NCBI GenBank assembly: GCA_017458145.1
Contig: JAFTGA010000024.1
Location: 1 to 42,597 of the forward strand
Direction: 5' to 3'
Length of the DNA stretch: 42,597 nt
DNA from: Bacteroidales bacterium
GTDB lineage: Bacteria > Bacteroidota > Bacteroidia > Bacteroidales > UBA932
The notes beneath the pieces were generated by a model. That model was not told where the DNA came from. It saw only the letters and a program-made list of their open reading frames with translations, and ran no database searches. Both the position numbers and the translations under genes were made by a program. Of the stretch, positions 32,840 to 40,964 are shown piece after piece. Within the stretch, counting starts at the first letter, position 1. Every line of letters begins with the position of its first letter.

Positions 32840-35323
32840 CTAGACACCTTTCTTGGCGCGGATGATGGCCTGTGCGTCGGTCTGGTTGCTCACGGGGACG
32901 TAGTCCTTGAGCGGAACGATCTTCTCATTGATCGCGTCGAGGAACCACTCCGGCTGCGGGAAGAAGGCTTCTTCGAGCTCGTGGCACGGGGTGATCCAGT
33001 TGCGGGAGCCGAGCACGACCGGAGCGGCGTCGAGGTAGTCGAAGCAGAGCTCGGTGATGTTGGCTGCGAGGTCGTTGAGGAAGGATCCGCGGGCGGTGGC
33101 GTCGCCGGCGATGATGATGCGGCCGGTCTTCTTGACGGACTCGATCACCTTCTCGTAGTTGAACGGCACCAGGGTGCGGGCGTCGATGACCTCGGCCTCC
33201 ATGCCGTATTTCTCCTTGAGCAGGTCGGCGGCCTTGAGGGCGCGGTAGAGCGTGGCGCCGATGGTCAGGAAGGTGACATCCTTGCCTGCGCGCTTGATGT
33301 CCGGCTCGCCGAGCGGAATCTCATAGTATTCGGCCGGCACGCCGCCCTCGTGGAACTGCTCGCCGATGCCGTAGAGACGCTGGCTCTCGAAGAAGATGAC
33401 CGGGTCGGTGCCCTGCAGGGCGCTGTTCATCAGACCCTTGGCGTCGTACGGGGTGACCGGGAAGACGACCTTCAGGCCCGGGATGTGGGTGCAGAGGGAC
33501 GTCCAGTCCTGGGAGTGCTGGGCGCCGTATTTGGAGCCGACGGACACGCGGACGACGACCGGCATCTTGAGGATGTTGCCGGACATCGCCTGCCACTTCG
33601 GGAGCTGGTTGAAGATTTCGTCGCCGCAGCAGCCGAGGAAGTCGCAGTACATGATCTCGGGAATCACGCGGCCGCCGCACATGGCATAACCGAGGGCGGT
33701 GCCGATGATGGCGGCCTCCGCGATCGGGGAGTTGAACAGGCGGTGGTACGGCAGGGCCTCGGTAAGTCCGCGGTACACGGCGAAGGCGCCGCCCCATTCG
33801 CGGTTCTCCTCGCCGTAGGCGATCAGCGAAGCGTCTTTGTAGAAGCGGTCCACGATGGCCTCGAACACGCCGTCGCGGAAGTTGTACATCTTCATGCTGC
33901 TGACCGGCTTGCCGTCCTTGTCCTTGTAGAAACGCTCCTTGCCGGCGATCTGCTTGACGCGCGGATTCTCCTCGAGCGGCATCAGCACGTCGGGCTTGGC
34001 GTCGCTCAGGGAGTCGATGCTCTGGTTGGAGAACATCATGTCGCCGAGCAGTTCGTTGTCCTTCACGAGGTCCATGCGCGGGGACACCTTCTCGTCGATG
34101 GCGAGCTTGTAGCAGTCGAAGATGACGTCCTTGACCTCCTTCTGGATGGCGTCGAGCGCCGCCTGGTCGCACAGGCCGGCCGCGATGAGCTTCTTGCCGT
34201 AGGCGACGATGCAGTCTTCGGCCTCCCAGGCGGCGATCTCCTCCTTGGTACGGTAGGAGGACTGGTCGCTCGGGGAGTGGCCGCTGTAGCGGTAGGTCAC
34301 CACGTCGAGCAGGGCCGGGCCTTCCTTCTTCTCGAGCAGGGCCTTCTTGCGGCGGAAGGCGTCGATGACGGCGAGCGGGTCGTAGCCGTTCACGCGCTCG
34401 GCGTGCCAGGCCTCCGGGTTGAAGCCGGCGCCCAGGCGGGCGGGGAAGTCATAACCCATGGTCTCGCCGCGGGTCTGGCCGCCCATCGCGTACTGGTTGT
34501 CCATCACGTTGATGAGCACGGGCAGGCCGCCCTTCATGTCGCCCTCCCAGAGGGTGTGGAACTGGTCCATGGAAGCGAAGGTCATGCCTTCGAGGACCGG
34601 GCCGCGGGCCATGGCGCCGTCGCCGAGGTTCGCCACGACGATGCCCTTCTTGCGGTTGACTTTCTTGTAGAGGGCTGCGCCCACGGCGATGGAGCCGGAG
34701 CCGCCCACGATGGCGTTGTTGGGGTAGATGCCGAACGGGGTGAAGAAGGTGTGCATCGATCCGCCGAGGCCCTTGTTGAAGCCGGTGGTGCGGGCGAAGA
34801 TCTCCGCCATGGCGCCATAGAGCAGGAAGCGGATGCCGAGCTCCTTGGTGTTCTTGCCCTTGTAGCCCGTCTTGGCGACGGCGAGGGTGGCGCCGTCCCA
34901 GAACTCTTCCATGATCTTCTTCAGCTCCTTGTCGGGGAGGATCTGGATGGAGCGCAGGCCCTTGGCGAGGATTTCGCCGTGGGAGCGGTGGGAACCGAAG
35001 ATGAAGTCGTCGGTGTCCAGGTTGTAGGCCATGCCGACCGCGGCGGCCTCCTGGCCGGCGGAAAGGTGGGCCGGACCCGGGTTGTTGTATTCCACGCCGT
35101 TGTAGCCGCCGGTGGTCTTGACGAGGTTGAGCATCGTCTCGAACTCGCGGATCACGAACATGTCGTGATAGATGCGCAGGAGGTCCTCCTTGGTGAAGTT
35201 GCCTTCCTTGAGCTCTTGCTTGACGGTTTTCTTGTACTGCATCACGGGGATCTCGGGGATCACGATTTTGTGCTCTTCCGGACGCAGGGTCTTGTTGGGA
35301 TCGATGTAAAGTGATTTAGGCAT
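32840..35323 (-). CDS. Fused E1 (alpha-beta) of a 2-oxoacid dehydrogenase complex
   Basis: 827 residues. The alpha half holds the thiamine-diphosphate site: HRSHGEILAKG (112-122), GGSMH (187-191) and the GDG...N motif (Gly234-Asp-Gly236, Asn276). The beta half (about 455-827) has SPIAEAAIIGTALGYAMCGG and YGAQHSQDW ... HIPGLKVVFPVTPYDAKGL. It decarboxylates a 2-oxoacid and transfers the acyl group to lipoate on E2. Compared with usual E1-alpha there is an N-terminal extension of about 45 residues and an insertion of about 45 residues between HGEILAKG and GGSMH, giving a large single-chain subfamily. Pyruvate is the likely substrate, but branched-chain oxoacids or acetoin cannot be excluded. 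It lies 16 nt after E3 and 3 nt before PHP. Confidence 0.9.
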   Translation of the reverse strand: MPKSLYIDPNKTLRPEEHKIVIPEIPVMQYKKTVKQELKEGNFTKEDLLRIYHDMFVIREFETMLNLVKTTGGYNGVEYNNPGPAHLSAGQEAAAVGMAYNLDTDDFIFGSHRSHGEILAKGLRSIQILPDKELKKIMEEFWDGATLAVAKTGYKGKNTKELGIRFLLYGAMAEIFARTTGFNKGLGGSMHTFFTPFGIYPNNAIVGGSGSIAVGAALYKKVNRKKGIVVANLGDGAMARGPVLEGMTFASMDQFHTLWEGDMKGGLPVLINVMDNQYAMGGQTRGETMGYDFPARLGAGFNPEAWHAERVNGYDPLAVIDAFRRKKALLEKKEGPALLDVVTYRYSGHSPSDQSSYRTKEEIAAWEAEDCIVAYGKKLIAAGLCDQAALDAIQKEVKDVIFDCYKLAIDEKVSPRMDLVKDNELLGDMMFSNQSIDSLSDAKPDVLMPLEENPRVKQIAGKERFYKDKDGKPVSSMKMYNFRDGVFEAIVDRFYKDASLIAYGEENREWGGAFAVYRGLTEALPYHRLFNSPIAEAAIIGTALGYAMCGGRVIPEIMYCDFLGCCGDEIFNQLPKWQAMSGNILKMPVVVRVSVGSKYGAQHSQDWTSLCTHIPGLKVVFPVTPYDAKGLMNSALQGTDPVIFFESQRLYGIGEQFHEGGVPAEYYEIPLGEPDIKRAGKDVTFLTIGATLYRALKAADLLKEKYGMEAEVIDARTLVPFNYEKVIESVKKTGRIIIAGDATARGSFLNDLAANITELCFDYLDAAPVVLGSRNWITPCHELEEAFFPQPEWFLDAINEKIVPLKDYVPVSNQTDAQAIIRAKKGV

Positions 35324-35339
35324 ATTGTTGTGTTTTTGG

Positions 35340-36719
35340 TTATTTGAGTGAAAATGCGGTTTCCTTGATGATTTCGGACACGGTCGGGTGCGGGAAGACG
35401 ACCTCCTTGAGCTGTTCGAGGGTCATCTCGCCCTCGATGGCGATGCAGGCGGCGGCCAGGATCTCGGAGCAGGGGTTGCCCAGCATGTGGACGCCCAGCA
35501 CCTCGCGGTATTTCTTCCCGACGATGATCTTGCAGATGCCCTCGCCGCCCTCGTTCTCGGCGACGAAACGGCCGGAGTAGGCCATCGGGAGCTTCACGAC
35601 GGTGAAGTCGATGCCTTTCGCCTTGGCCTCGCCCTCGGTCAGGCCGACGCCGGCCACCTCCGGATTGGTGTAGACCACGCCCGGGATGGCGTTGTAGCGC
35701 ATGCGGTCCGCCTTGCCGAGGATGTTGTTCACGGCCACCTCGCCCTCGCGGGAAGCGGTGTGGGCGAGCATCGAGAAGCCCGTCACGTCGCCTGCGGCAT
35801 ACACGCCGGGGATGTTTGTGCGCATCTTCTCGTCCACCTTGATGCCGACCGGGCGGCCGGCTTTATTGAGGGTCATCTCCACGCCCAAGTTCTCCAGGCC
35901 GAAGCCCTGGAGGTTGGCGCGGCGGCCCACCGAGACGAGAATCTTGTCCCCGCTGACGCGGCAGACCTTGCCTTCCGGGTCCTCATAGACCACGGTGTTG
36001 CCTTCGATGCCGGTCACCTTGCAGCGCAGGCAGAAGTTGATGCCGCGCTTGGCGTAGATGCCCTGCAGCATCGTGGAAATCTCGTCGTCGAGCGGACCGA
36101 GGATTTTCGGCAGCATCTCCACGACGGTCACCTTGGTGCCGAGGGTGCTGTAGAAGGCGGCGAACTCCATGCCGATCACGCCGCCGCCGATCACCACGAG
36201 CTCCTTCGGCTGCTCCTTGAGCGCGAGGATCTCCCGGTTCGTGACGATCACGTCGCCGGCTTCCTTGAGCCCCGGGAACGGGGGGACGACCGCCTCGGAG
36301 CCGGAGCAGACCAGCAGGTTGCGGGCCACGTAGTCCGTGCCTGCGGCGCTGACGGTGATCCCCTCGGCGCTGCGGCCCTGGATCATGGCGGATTCGTTCA
36401 CCACTTCGACCTTGAAGCCCTTCATCGCAGCCTTGATGCCGCCGACGAGCTTGCGGACGACCTTGTCCTTGCGGGACACGAATTCTTCGTATTTGTAGGC
36501 AGGGTCCTTGACATAGACGCCGTAGTGGTCGCCGTTCACGGCATAGTTGTAGACCTTGGCGCTGTAGAGGAGGGTCTTGGTCGGGATGCAGCCTTCGTTG
36601 AGGCACACGCCGCCCAGGGACTTCTTCTCGAACAGGACGACTTTGAGGCCGGCCGCGCCGGCACGCTCTGCGGCCACATAACCACCGGGACCGCCGCCGA
36701 TAATCGCTAAATCGTACAT
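35340..36719 (-). CDS. lpdA: Dihydrolipoyl dehydrogenase (E3)
   Basis: 459 residues, the usual length. FAD-binding GxGxxG motif in AIIGGGPGGYVAAERA (5-20), redox disulfide in GGVCLNEGCIPTK (Cys39, Cys44), NAD-binding VVIGGGVIGMEFAAFYSTLG, the second FAD motif GVYAAGDVTG, and the C-terminal catalytic His444-Glu449 pair in HPTVSEIIKE. It reoxidises dihydrolipoamide on E2 with NAD+. It sits between E2 (15 nt upstream) and E1 (16 nt downstream), so it is dedicated to this complex. The order E2-E3-E1 is unusual compared with the common E1-E2-E3 arrangement. Confidence 0.95.
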   Translation of the reverse strand: MYDLAIIGGGPGGYVAAERAGAAGLKVVLFEKKSLGGVCLNEGCIPTKTLLYSAKVYNYAVNGDHYGVYVKDPAYKYEEFVSRKDKVVRKLVGGIKAAMKGFKVEVVNESAMIQGRSAEGITVSAAGTDYVARNLLVCSGSEAVVPPFPGLKEAGDVIVTNREILALKEQPKELVVIGGGVIGMEFAAFYSTLGTKVTVVEMLPKILGPLDDEISTMLQGIYAKRGINFCLRCKVTGIEGNTVVYEDPEGKVCRVSGDKILVSVGRRANLQGFGLENLGVEMTLNKAGRPVGIKVDEKMRTNIPGVYAAGDVTGFSMLAHTASREGEVAVNNILGKADRMRYNAIPGVVYTNPEVAGVGLTEGEAKAKGIDFTVVKLPMAYSGRFVAENEGGEGICKIIVGKKYREVLGVHMLGNPCSEILAAACIAIEGEMTLEQLKEVVFPHPTVSEIIKETAFSLK

Positions 36720-36734
36720 ATTGCTGACAGGTTG

Positions 36735-38105
36735 TTAGAATTCAACTTCGAGGTTCTCGATTTCCACGGCCACCTGCTTGAGGAAGCGGGTCGCTTCGCC
36801 GCCGTCGATGGCGCGGTGGTCATAGGTCAGGGACAGGCCCATGTACGGCACGAAGGCGTACACTCCGCCGCCGAGGTCCTTCGGACGCGGAACGATGGTG
36901 CCGACGCCGAGGATGGCGCTCTGCGGGACATTGATGATCGGGGTGAACCACTCCACGCCGAAGCCGCCGAGGTTGGAGACCGTGAAGGACGCGGCCTCGC
37001 TGGCGAGCAGGTCGGGGTTGATGCTGCCCTTCTTGCAGTCGTCCGCCACCTTCTTGAGGTTCTTGCTCAGGCCGACGATGTTGAGGTCTTCGGCGTTCTT
37101 GACGCACGGGACCATCAGGCCGCGCTCGGTGTCGACCGCGCAGCCCAGGTTGACGGTGTTGAAGATGCGCATCGCATCGCCCAGGCAGTGGGAGTTGACG
37201 TTGGGGAACTTCTTCAGGGCCTTGATCACGGCGAAGCAGACGAAGTCGTTGATCGTGATGTTGGCATCGATCCGGCCTTCCTCGAGGGCCTTCTTGGCCT
37301 TCTTGCGGAGGGCCTGGATCCTGCGGGCGTCCGCGCCGAGCATGTGGGTGAGCTGGGCGGAATTCTGCAGGGAGTTGTACATGCTCTTGGCGATGAGCTT
37401 GCGCATGTTGGACATCTTCTCCACCTTGAACTCCTCGCCTTCGCCTGCGATGTCGGTGTGGTTCGGCTGCCAGACCTTGAGGTCGGACCCCTTGACCATG
37501 CCGCCGATGCCGGTGCCCTGTGCGGGCGCGGCGAAACTGCCGTCCTTGGCCATGGCCTTTGCCAGGCCGCTCTTCGGCGCGCCTGCGGCTGCGGCGACGT
37601 CGCGCTCGATGATGCGTCCGTGAGGGCCGGAACCGGCCACCTGGGCGGTGTCCACGCCCTTTTCGTCAGCGAGTTTGCGGGCGCGCGGGGACACGGGAGC
37701 GTTGGAAATGACGGGACCTGCCACGGGAGCCTCCGCGGCTGCAGGGGCAGCTTCGGCCTTCGGGGCGTTTTCCGGTGTTTCTGCTTTTTCGGTCTTTTCC
37801 GTCATTCCGGGCTGCGACCCGGAACCTCCTGCGGCGCCGTCCGGTGCGAATTCGGCGAAGGACTCGCCCTCGTTTCCGATCACCATCACGTTGGTAAGCA
37901 CGGGGATCTCGTCGTTGTCATTGAAGAAACACGCAAGGACGGTGCCTTCGAACTTGGACTCTTCGTCGAAGGACGCCTTGTCGGTCTCATAGCTGAAAAG
38001 GATGTCGCCGACGGCTACCTTGTCGCCGACTTTCTTCTTGAATTCAGTGACGATGCAACTCTCCACTGACTGGCCCTGCTTGGGCATAATGACTACGTTT
38101 GCCAT
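36735..38105 (-). CDS. Dihydrolipoamide acyltransferase (E2)
   Basis: 456 residues. One lipoyl domain (1-78) has the lipoylation lysine Lys43 in YETDKASF. An Ala/Pro/Glu-rich flexible linker follows, then a peripheral subunit-binding domain (about 138-173: SPRARKLADEKGVD, GSGPHGRIIERDV), a second linker and the catalytic acyltransferase domain (about 225-456) with DHRAIDGGEATRFL (catalytic His430, Asp434). It forms the core of the complex and transfers the acyl group to CoA. First of the three complex genes in transcription order, 17 nt after the GH20 gene with no promoter-like element visible in the gap, so it is either read through from upstream or has a promoter inside the GH20 gene. Lysine lipoylation would need LplA at 6727. 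Confidence 0.94.
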   Translation of the reverse strand: MANVVIMPKQGQSVESCIVTEFKKKVGDKVAVGDILFSYETDKASFDEESKFEGTVLACFFNDNDEIPVLTNVMVIGNEGESFAEFAPDGAAGGSGSQPGMTEKTEKAETPENAPKAEAAPAAAEAPVAGPVISNAPVSPRARKLADEKGVDTAQVAGSGPHGRIIERDVAAAAGAPKSGLAKAMAKDGSFAAPAQGTGIGGMVKGSDLKVWQPNHTDIAGEGEEFKVEKMSNMRKLIAKSMYNSLQNSAQLTHMLGADARRIQALRKKAKKALEEGRIDANITINDFVCFAVIKALKKFPNVNSHCLGDAMRIFNTVNLGCAVDTERGLMVPCVKNAEDLNIVGLSKNLKKVADDCKKGSINPDLLASEAASFTVSNLGGFGVEWFTPIINVPQSAILGVGTIVPRPKDLGGGVYAFVPYMGLSLTYDHRAIDGGEATRFLKQVAVEIENLEVEF

Positions 38106-38122
38106 AAAACTTGGTTGGTGTA

Positions 38123-39778
38123 TTAGAAATTAGTTAACTGTTTCCTGTAGTTGTATCCGGCTGCGTCCAGCACCGGGAACTGGTATTCCTGCAGGACGCG
38201 CCTGAAACGGCCGGGGTCCCGTTTCCCGTCCTGGCACCACTGCACTTCCGACAGGGCGAGCAGGCGCGGGAGCAGCATATACTCCAGATGCTCCGGGGTG
38301 CTGATGTATTCCGTCCAGAGATTGGCCTGGACGCCGAGGATGTGGTGTGCCTGCTCCTGCGGGATGCCCTCCAGGGGATCCAGCGAGTAGATCTTCTCCA
38401 GGGTCACGATGCCGTTGAATCCGAGGGGCTCCGCGTCGCGGTCCTCGGACTGCAGGTAGTCGAAATAGCAGTGGGAGGTGGGGGCGAGGATGGCGTCGAA
38501 GCCGTGGGCGGCCGCCTGTTTCGCTCCTGCGGTGCCGCGCCAGGACATCACGGTCGCGCCCGGGGCGAGCTCCCCTTCGAGGATCTCATCCCAGCCGATG
38601 ATCTTTTTGCCCCGCGTTGCGAGGAATTCCTGGATGCGGTGGGTCACATAGTTCTGCAGGTACTGCTCGGCCGTGAAGTGCCCGTCCCCGCGGATGCCCA
38701 GCTCGCGGATGCGGGCCTGGCAGTCGGGGCACTTCTTCCACTCGTCTTTGGGACACTCGTCCCCGCCGATGTGGATGTATTCGCCCGGGAAGAGCTCCGC
38801 CACCTCGCCCAGGACCGCCTCCAGGAAGCGGAAGGTGCCTTCCTTGCCGGGACAGAGGACCTGGTCGGACACGCCCCAGATGGTCCAGGCGGCATAGGGC
38901 CCGCCCGTGCAGCCGAATTCGGGGTAGGCGGCCAGGGCGGCGAGCATGTGGCCGGGCAGGTCCACCTCCGGGACGACGGTGATCCCGCGGTCGGCGGCGT
39001 AGGCCACCACCTCGCGGATCTCGTCCTGCGTATAGAAACCGCCGTAGCGGATGTGGTCGTTGGAGGAGAAGTCCCTGCCGATCATCGTGCCTTCGCGCCA
39101 GCAGGAAATCTGGCTGAGGAGCGGATAGGACTTGATCTCGATGCGCCAGCCCTGGTCGTCGGTCAGGTGCCAGTGGAAGCGGTTCAGCTTGTAGATCGCC
39201 ATCACGTCGAGGTAGCGCTTGACTTCCTCGACACTCCAGAAATGCCGGGAGGAGTCCAGATGCATCCCGCGCCAGGAGAAACGGGGCTTGTCGCTGATGG
39301 TGCAGCAGGGCAGGGACCACCTGCGGTTCTCGGCAGGCTTGTTGCCGTAGATTTCGGCGGGCAGCATCTGCCGCAGGGTCTGCAGGGCGTAGAGCACACC
39401 GTTCAGCTCGCCGGCACGGATGACGGCGAGGCCGGGCCGGACCCGGATGGAGTAGGCTTCGGGCTCCATGGAAGCATCGTGGAGGAAAACCATCCCCTTG
39501 ATCTTGCCGGTGGCCAGGGCATCTGCGAGCCCGAGGGGCGAGGAGACGGTCGTGGCCTTGCCGCTGACATAGCCCAGTCGGGCGGCGAAGGCCGTGACGG
39601 CTTCCCGGGCTTTCGGGTCCAGGGCGGGATCGCACTTGAAGGAAATGCCGCTCACGCGCAGGGAGCCCTTCTGCAGTTCCGCCTGCAGGGGTTGCGGGAT
39701 GATGTTGTCCAGCGCGGACGCGCGCGCGCACAAAGAAAGTATGCAGAGTGTCAGGGTGGTCAGTAAACGTTTCATCAT
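38123..39778 (-). CDS. GH20 beta-N-acetylhexosaminidase, exported
   Basis: 551 residues with a signal peptide (about 1-22). An N-terminal GH20b domain (about 25-140) is followed by the GH20 catalytic barrel, with RGMHLDSSRHFW, YKLNRFHWHLTDDQGWRIEI as overlapping motifs, VVPEVDLPGHMLAA, and the catalytic Asp340-Glu341 pair in HIGGDECPKDEW. It removes terminal beta-linked GlcNAc or GalNAc from glycans in the periplasm or at the surface by substrate-assisted catalysis. It lies 10 nt after the chromate-transporter pair and 17 nt before E2, so it probably belongs to the same long transcription unit. It is the only recognisable glycoside hydrolase in the window. Start alternatives: 39778 or the adjacent ATG at 39775. 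Confidence 0.94.
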   Translation of the reverse strand: MMKRLLTTLTLCILSLCARASALDNIIPQPLQAELQKGSLRVSGISFKCDPALDPKAREAVTAFAARLGYVSGKATTVSSPLGLADALATGKIKGMVFLHDASMEPEAYSIRVRPGLAVIRAGELNGVLYALQTLRQMLPAEIYGNKPAENRRWSLPCCTISDKPRFSWRGMHLDSSRHFWSVEEVKRYLDVMAIYKLNRFHWHLTDDQGWRIEIKSYPLLSQISCWREGTMIGRDFSSNDHIRYGGFYTQDEIREVVAYAADRGITVVPEVDLPGHMLAALAAYPEFGCTGGPYAAWTIWGVSDQVLCPGKEGTFRFLEAVLGEVAELFPGEYIHIGGDECPKDEWKKCPDCQARIRELGIRGDGHFTAEQYLQNYVTHRIQEFLATRGKKIIGWDEILEGELAPGATVMSWRGTAGAKQAAAHGFDAILAPTSHCYFDYLQSEDRDAEPLGFNGIVTLEKIYSLDPLEGIPQEQAHHILGVQANLWTEYISTPEHLEYMLLPRLLALSEVQWCQDGKRDPGRFRRVLQEYQFPVLDAAGYNYRKQLTNF

Positions 39779-39788
39779 GTAAATATAA

Positions 39789-40385
39789 TCAATAAATCAG
39801 TAACCCGAGCACTCCGGCGCCCAAAATTATCGCAATCGGCCCCGCTTTTTTCGTGATGCCGAGTGCGAAGGCCGCCGCGAAGATCAGCCAGGACTTCCAG
39901 TCGGGGAAGTTTTCGCGGATGATGCTGACCTTCGGGGGGAGCGCGGTCCAGTCTGTGCGGAAGATGAGTACCAGCGCCGCCGCGCCGATCAGCCCGGCCA
40001 CGGCGGGACGCAGCGCCGTCATCGTGTCGGCGAAGGTCCGGCTTTCGTGGAATTTATTGAATACCTTGATGATGAGGAAGAATACGAGGAAGGAGGGGAG
40101 GACGATGGAAAAGGTGGTGAGGGTGGATCCGAGCACCCCCGCCAGGTGGCCGTAGCCGGCATTCTCCATGACCTGGTAGCCGACGTAGGTCGCGCAGTTG
40201 ATGCCGATCGGTCCGGGGGTGGACTGGGAGATGGCCACGATGTCCGTGAATTCCGCCTGCGTGATCCACTGGTGGGCCGTCACGACCTGTCCCTGGATGA
40301 GGGAGAGCATCGCTCCGCCGCCGCCGAAATTGAACAGGCCGATGAAAAAGAAGGTGAAGAAGAGTTGTCCCAGCAGTCCGATCAT
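39789..40385 (-). CDS. Chromate transporter family protein, half-size (second of pair)
   Basis: 198 residues from the ATG at 40385. The longer open frame to 40523 is rejected because its extra N-terminus is Arg/Pro-rich out-of-frame coding of the upstream gene. Typical CHR-domain motifs are present: FFIGLFNFGGGGAMLSLIQ, WITQAEFTDIVAISQSTPGP and GINCATYVGYQVM, followed by about six hydrophobic segments. The start overlaps the stop of the partner gene (TCAT, 40382-40385), so the two halves are translationally coupled and probably form a heterodimer. Paired short CHR proteins are implicated in chromate efflux, but in gut anaerobes the natural anion is unknown. Confidence 0.88.
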   Translation of the reverse strand: MIGLLGQLFFTFFFIGLFNFGGGGAMLSLIQGQVVTAHQWITQAEFTDIVAISQSTPGPIGINCATYVGYQVMENAGYGHLAGVLGSTLTTFSIVLPSFLVFFLIIKVFNKFHESRTFADTMTALRPAVAGLIGAAALVLIFRTDWTALPPKVSIIRENFPDWKSWLIFAAAFALGITKKAGPIAIILGAGVLGLLIY

Positions 40386-40927
40386 GGCTTTTTCTGTTTG
40401 AGAAGGGAGATGCAGACGGACACGGACAGGGTCACGAGGATGATCCAGATGGGGGAGACTTTCAGGAAGGCGACGCCGAGCAGGGAGCCGATGGCGACGG
40501 CCCAGGTCCACCACTGACGGCAACCGGACTTCGCCATCCGGACGGCGGGCACCAGGATCAGGGCGACGGCGGCCGGGCGGATGCCCTGGAAGATGCGCTT
40601 TATGATCTCATTTTCACGAAATTGCGTAAAGAACATCGCGATCAGCAGGATGATCACCAGCGAGGGGAGGACCGCCCCGACCGCCGCGGCGATGCTGCCC
40701 CTGACGCCCCGGATTCTATGGCCTGTGTAGATGGCCATGTTGACGGCCAGGATCCCGGGGGCGCTTTGCGAGAGGACGATGATGTCCTGGATGTCTTCGG
40801 AGGAAATCCAGCCCCGGGAAGTCATTTCCTGCTCGATGAGCGGGAGCATCGCGTAGCCGCCGCCGATGGTGAATGCTCCCATCTTGGCGAATACGCCGAA
40901 CAACTTCCAGAGCGATACTTTTTCCAT
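40382..40927 (-). CDS. Chromate transporter family protein, half-size (first of pair)
   Basis: 181 residues from the ATG at 40927. An in-frame TTG at 40936 lies inside the -7 promoter element and is unlikely as a start. CHR-domain motifs: LFGVFAKMGAFTIGGGYAMLPLIEQEM, read here as two overlapping parts (FAKMGAFTIGGGYAMLPLI; EQEMTSRGWISSEDI), then VLSQSAPGILAVNMAIYTG and several membrane helices. It is the first gene of the ten-gene minus-strand run and is divergent from the BNR lipoprotein, with 37 nt between the two start-codon positions counting both. It pairs with the following gene, with which it overlaps by 4 nt. Confidence 0.88.
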   Translation of the reverse strand: MEKVSLWKLFGVFAKMGAFTIGGGYAMLPLIEQEMTSRGWISSEDIQDIIVLSQSAPGILAVNMAIYTGHRIRGVRGSIAAAVGAVLPSLVIILLIAMFFTQFRENEIIKRIFQGIRPAAVALILVPAVRMAKSGCRQWWTWAVAIGSLLGVAFLKVSPIWIILVTLSVSVCISLLKQKKP

Positions 40928-40933
40928 TGTGCG

Positions 40934-40941
40934 CAAAGGTA
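40934..40941 (-). promoter_or_regulatory. -7 element TACCTTTG (minus strand) for the chromate transporter operon
   Basis: TAnnTTTG read on the minus strand, six bases before the ATG at 40927, giving an essentially leaderless transcript. It is 11 bp from the divergent -7 element at 40953, so the two promoters must overlap. Confidence 0.6.
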
Positions 40942-40952
40942 CAAAAAAAAGC

Positions 40953-40960
40953 TATCTTTG
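40953..40960 (+). promoter_or_regulatory. -7 element TATCTTTG for the BNR lipoprotein
   Basis: TAnnTTTG match four bases before the ATG at 40965, with the same TATCTTTGCAGTATG arrangement as at 2860-2874. Back to back with the minus-strand element at 40934-40941. Confidence 0.6.
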
Positions 40961-40964
40961 CAGT

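Noticed and set aside
31697-35314. Very long open frame (1205 codons) on the plus strand
   Set aside because: It lies antisense to E1 and the PHP gene, both with clear homology. Its translation is a His/Asp/Val/Glu-rich repeat without motifs, the usual product of reading GC-rich genes backwards.
40386-40523. N-terminal extension of the second chromate transporter
   Set aside because: The added residues are Arg/Pro-rich and read the upstream transporter gene out of frame. The ATG at 40385 gives the normal family N-terminus and an ATGA overlap.
40866-40964. N-terminal extension of the BNR lipoprotein
   Set aside because: It runs through the divergent promoters and the chromate transporter start. 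The ATG at 40965 gives a proper lipoprotein signal right after a -7 element.
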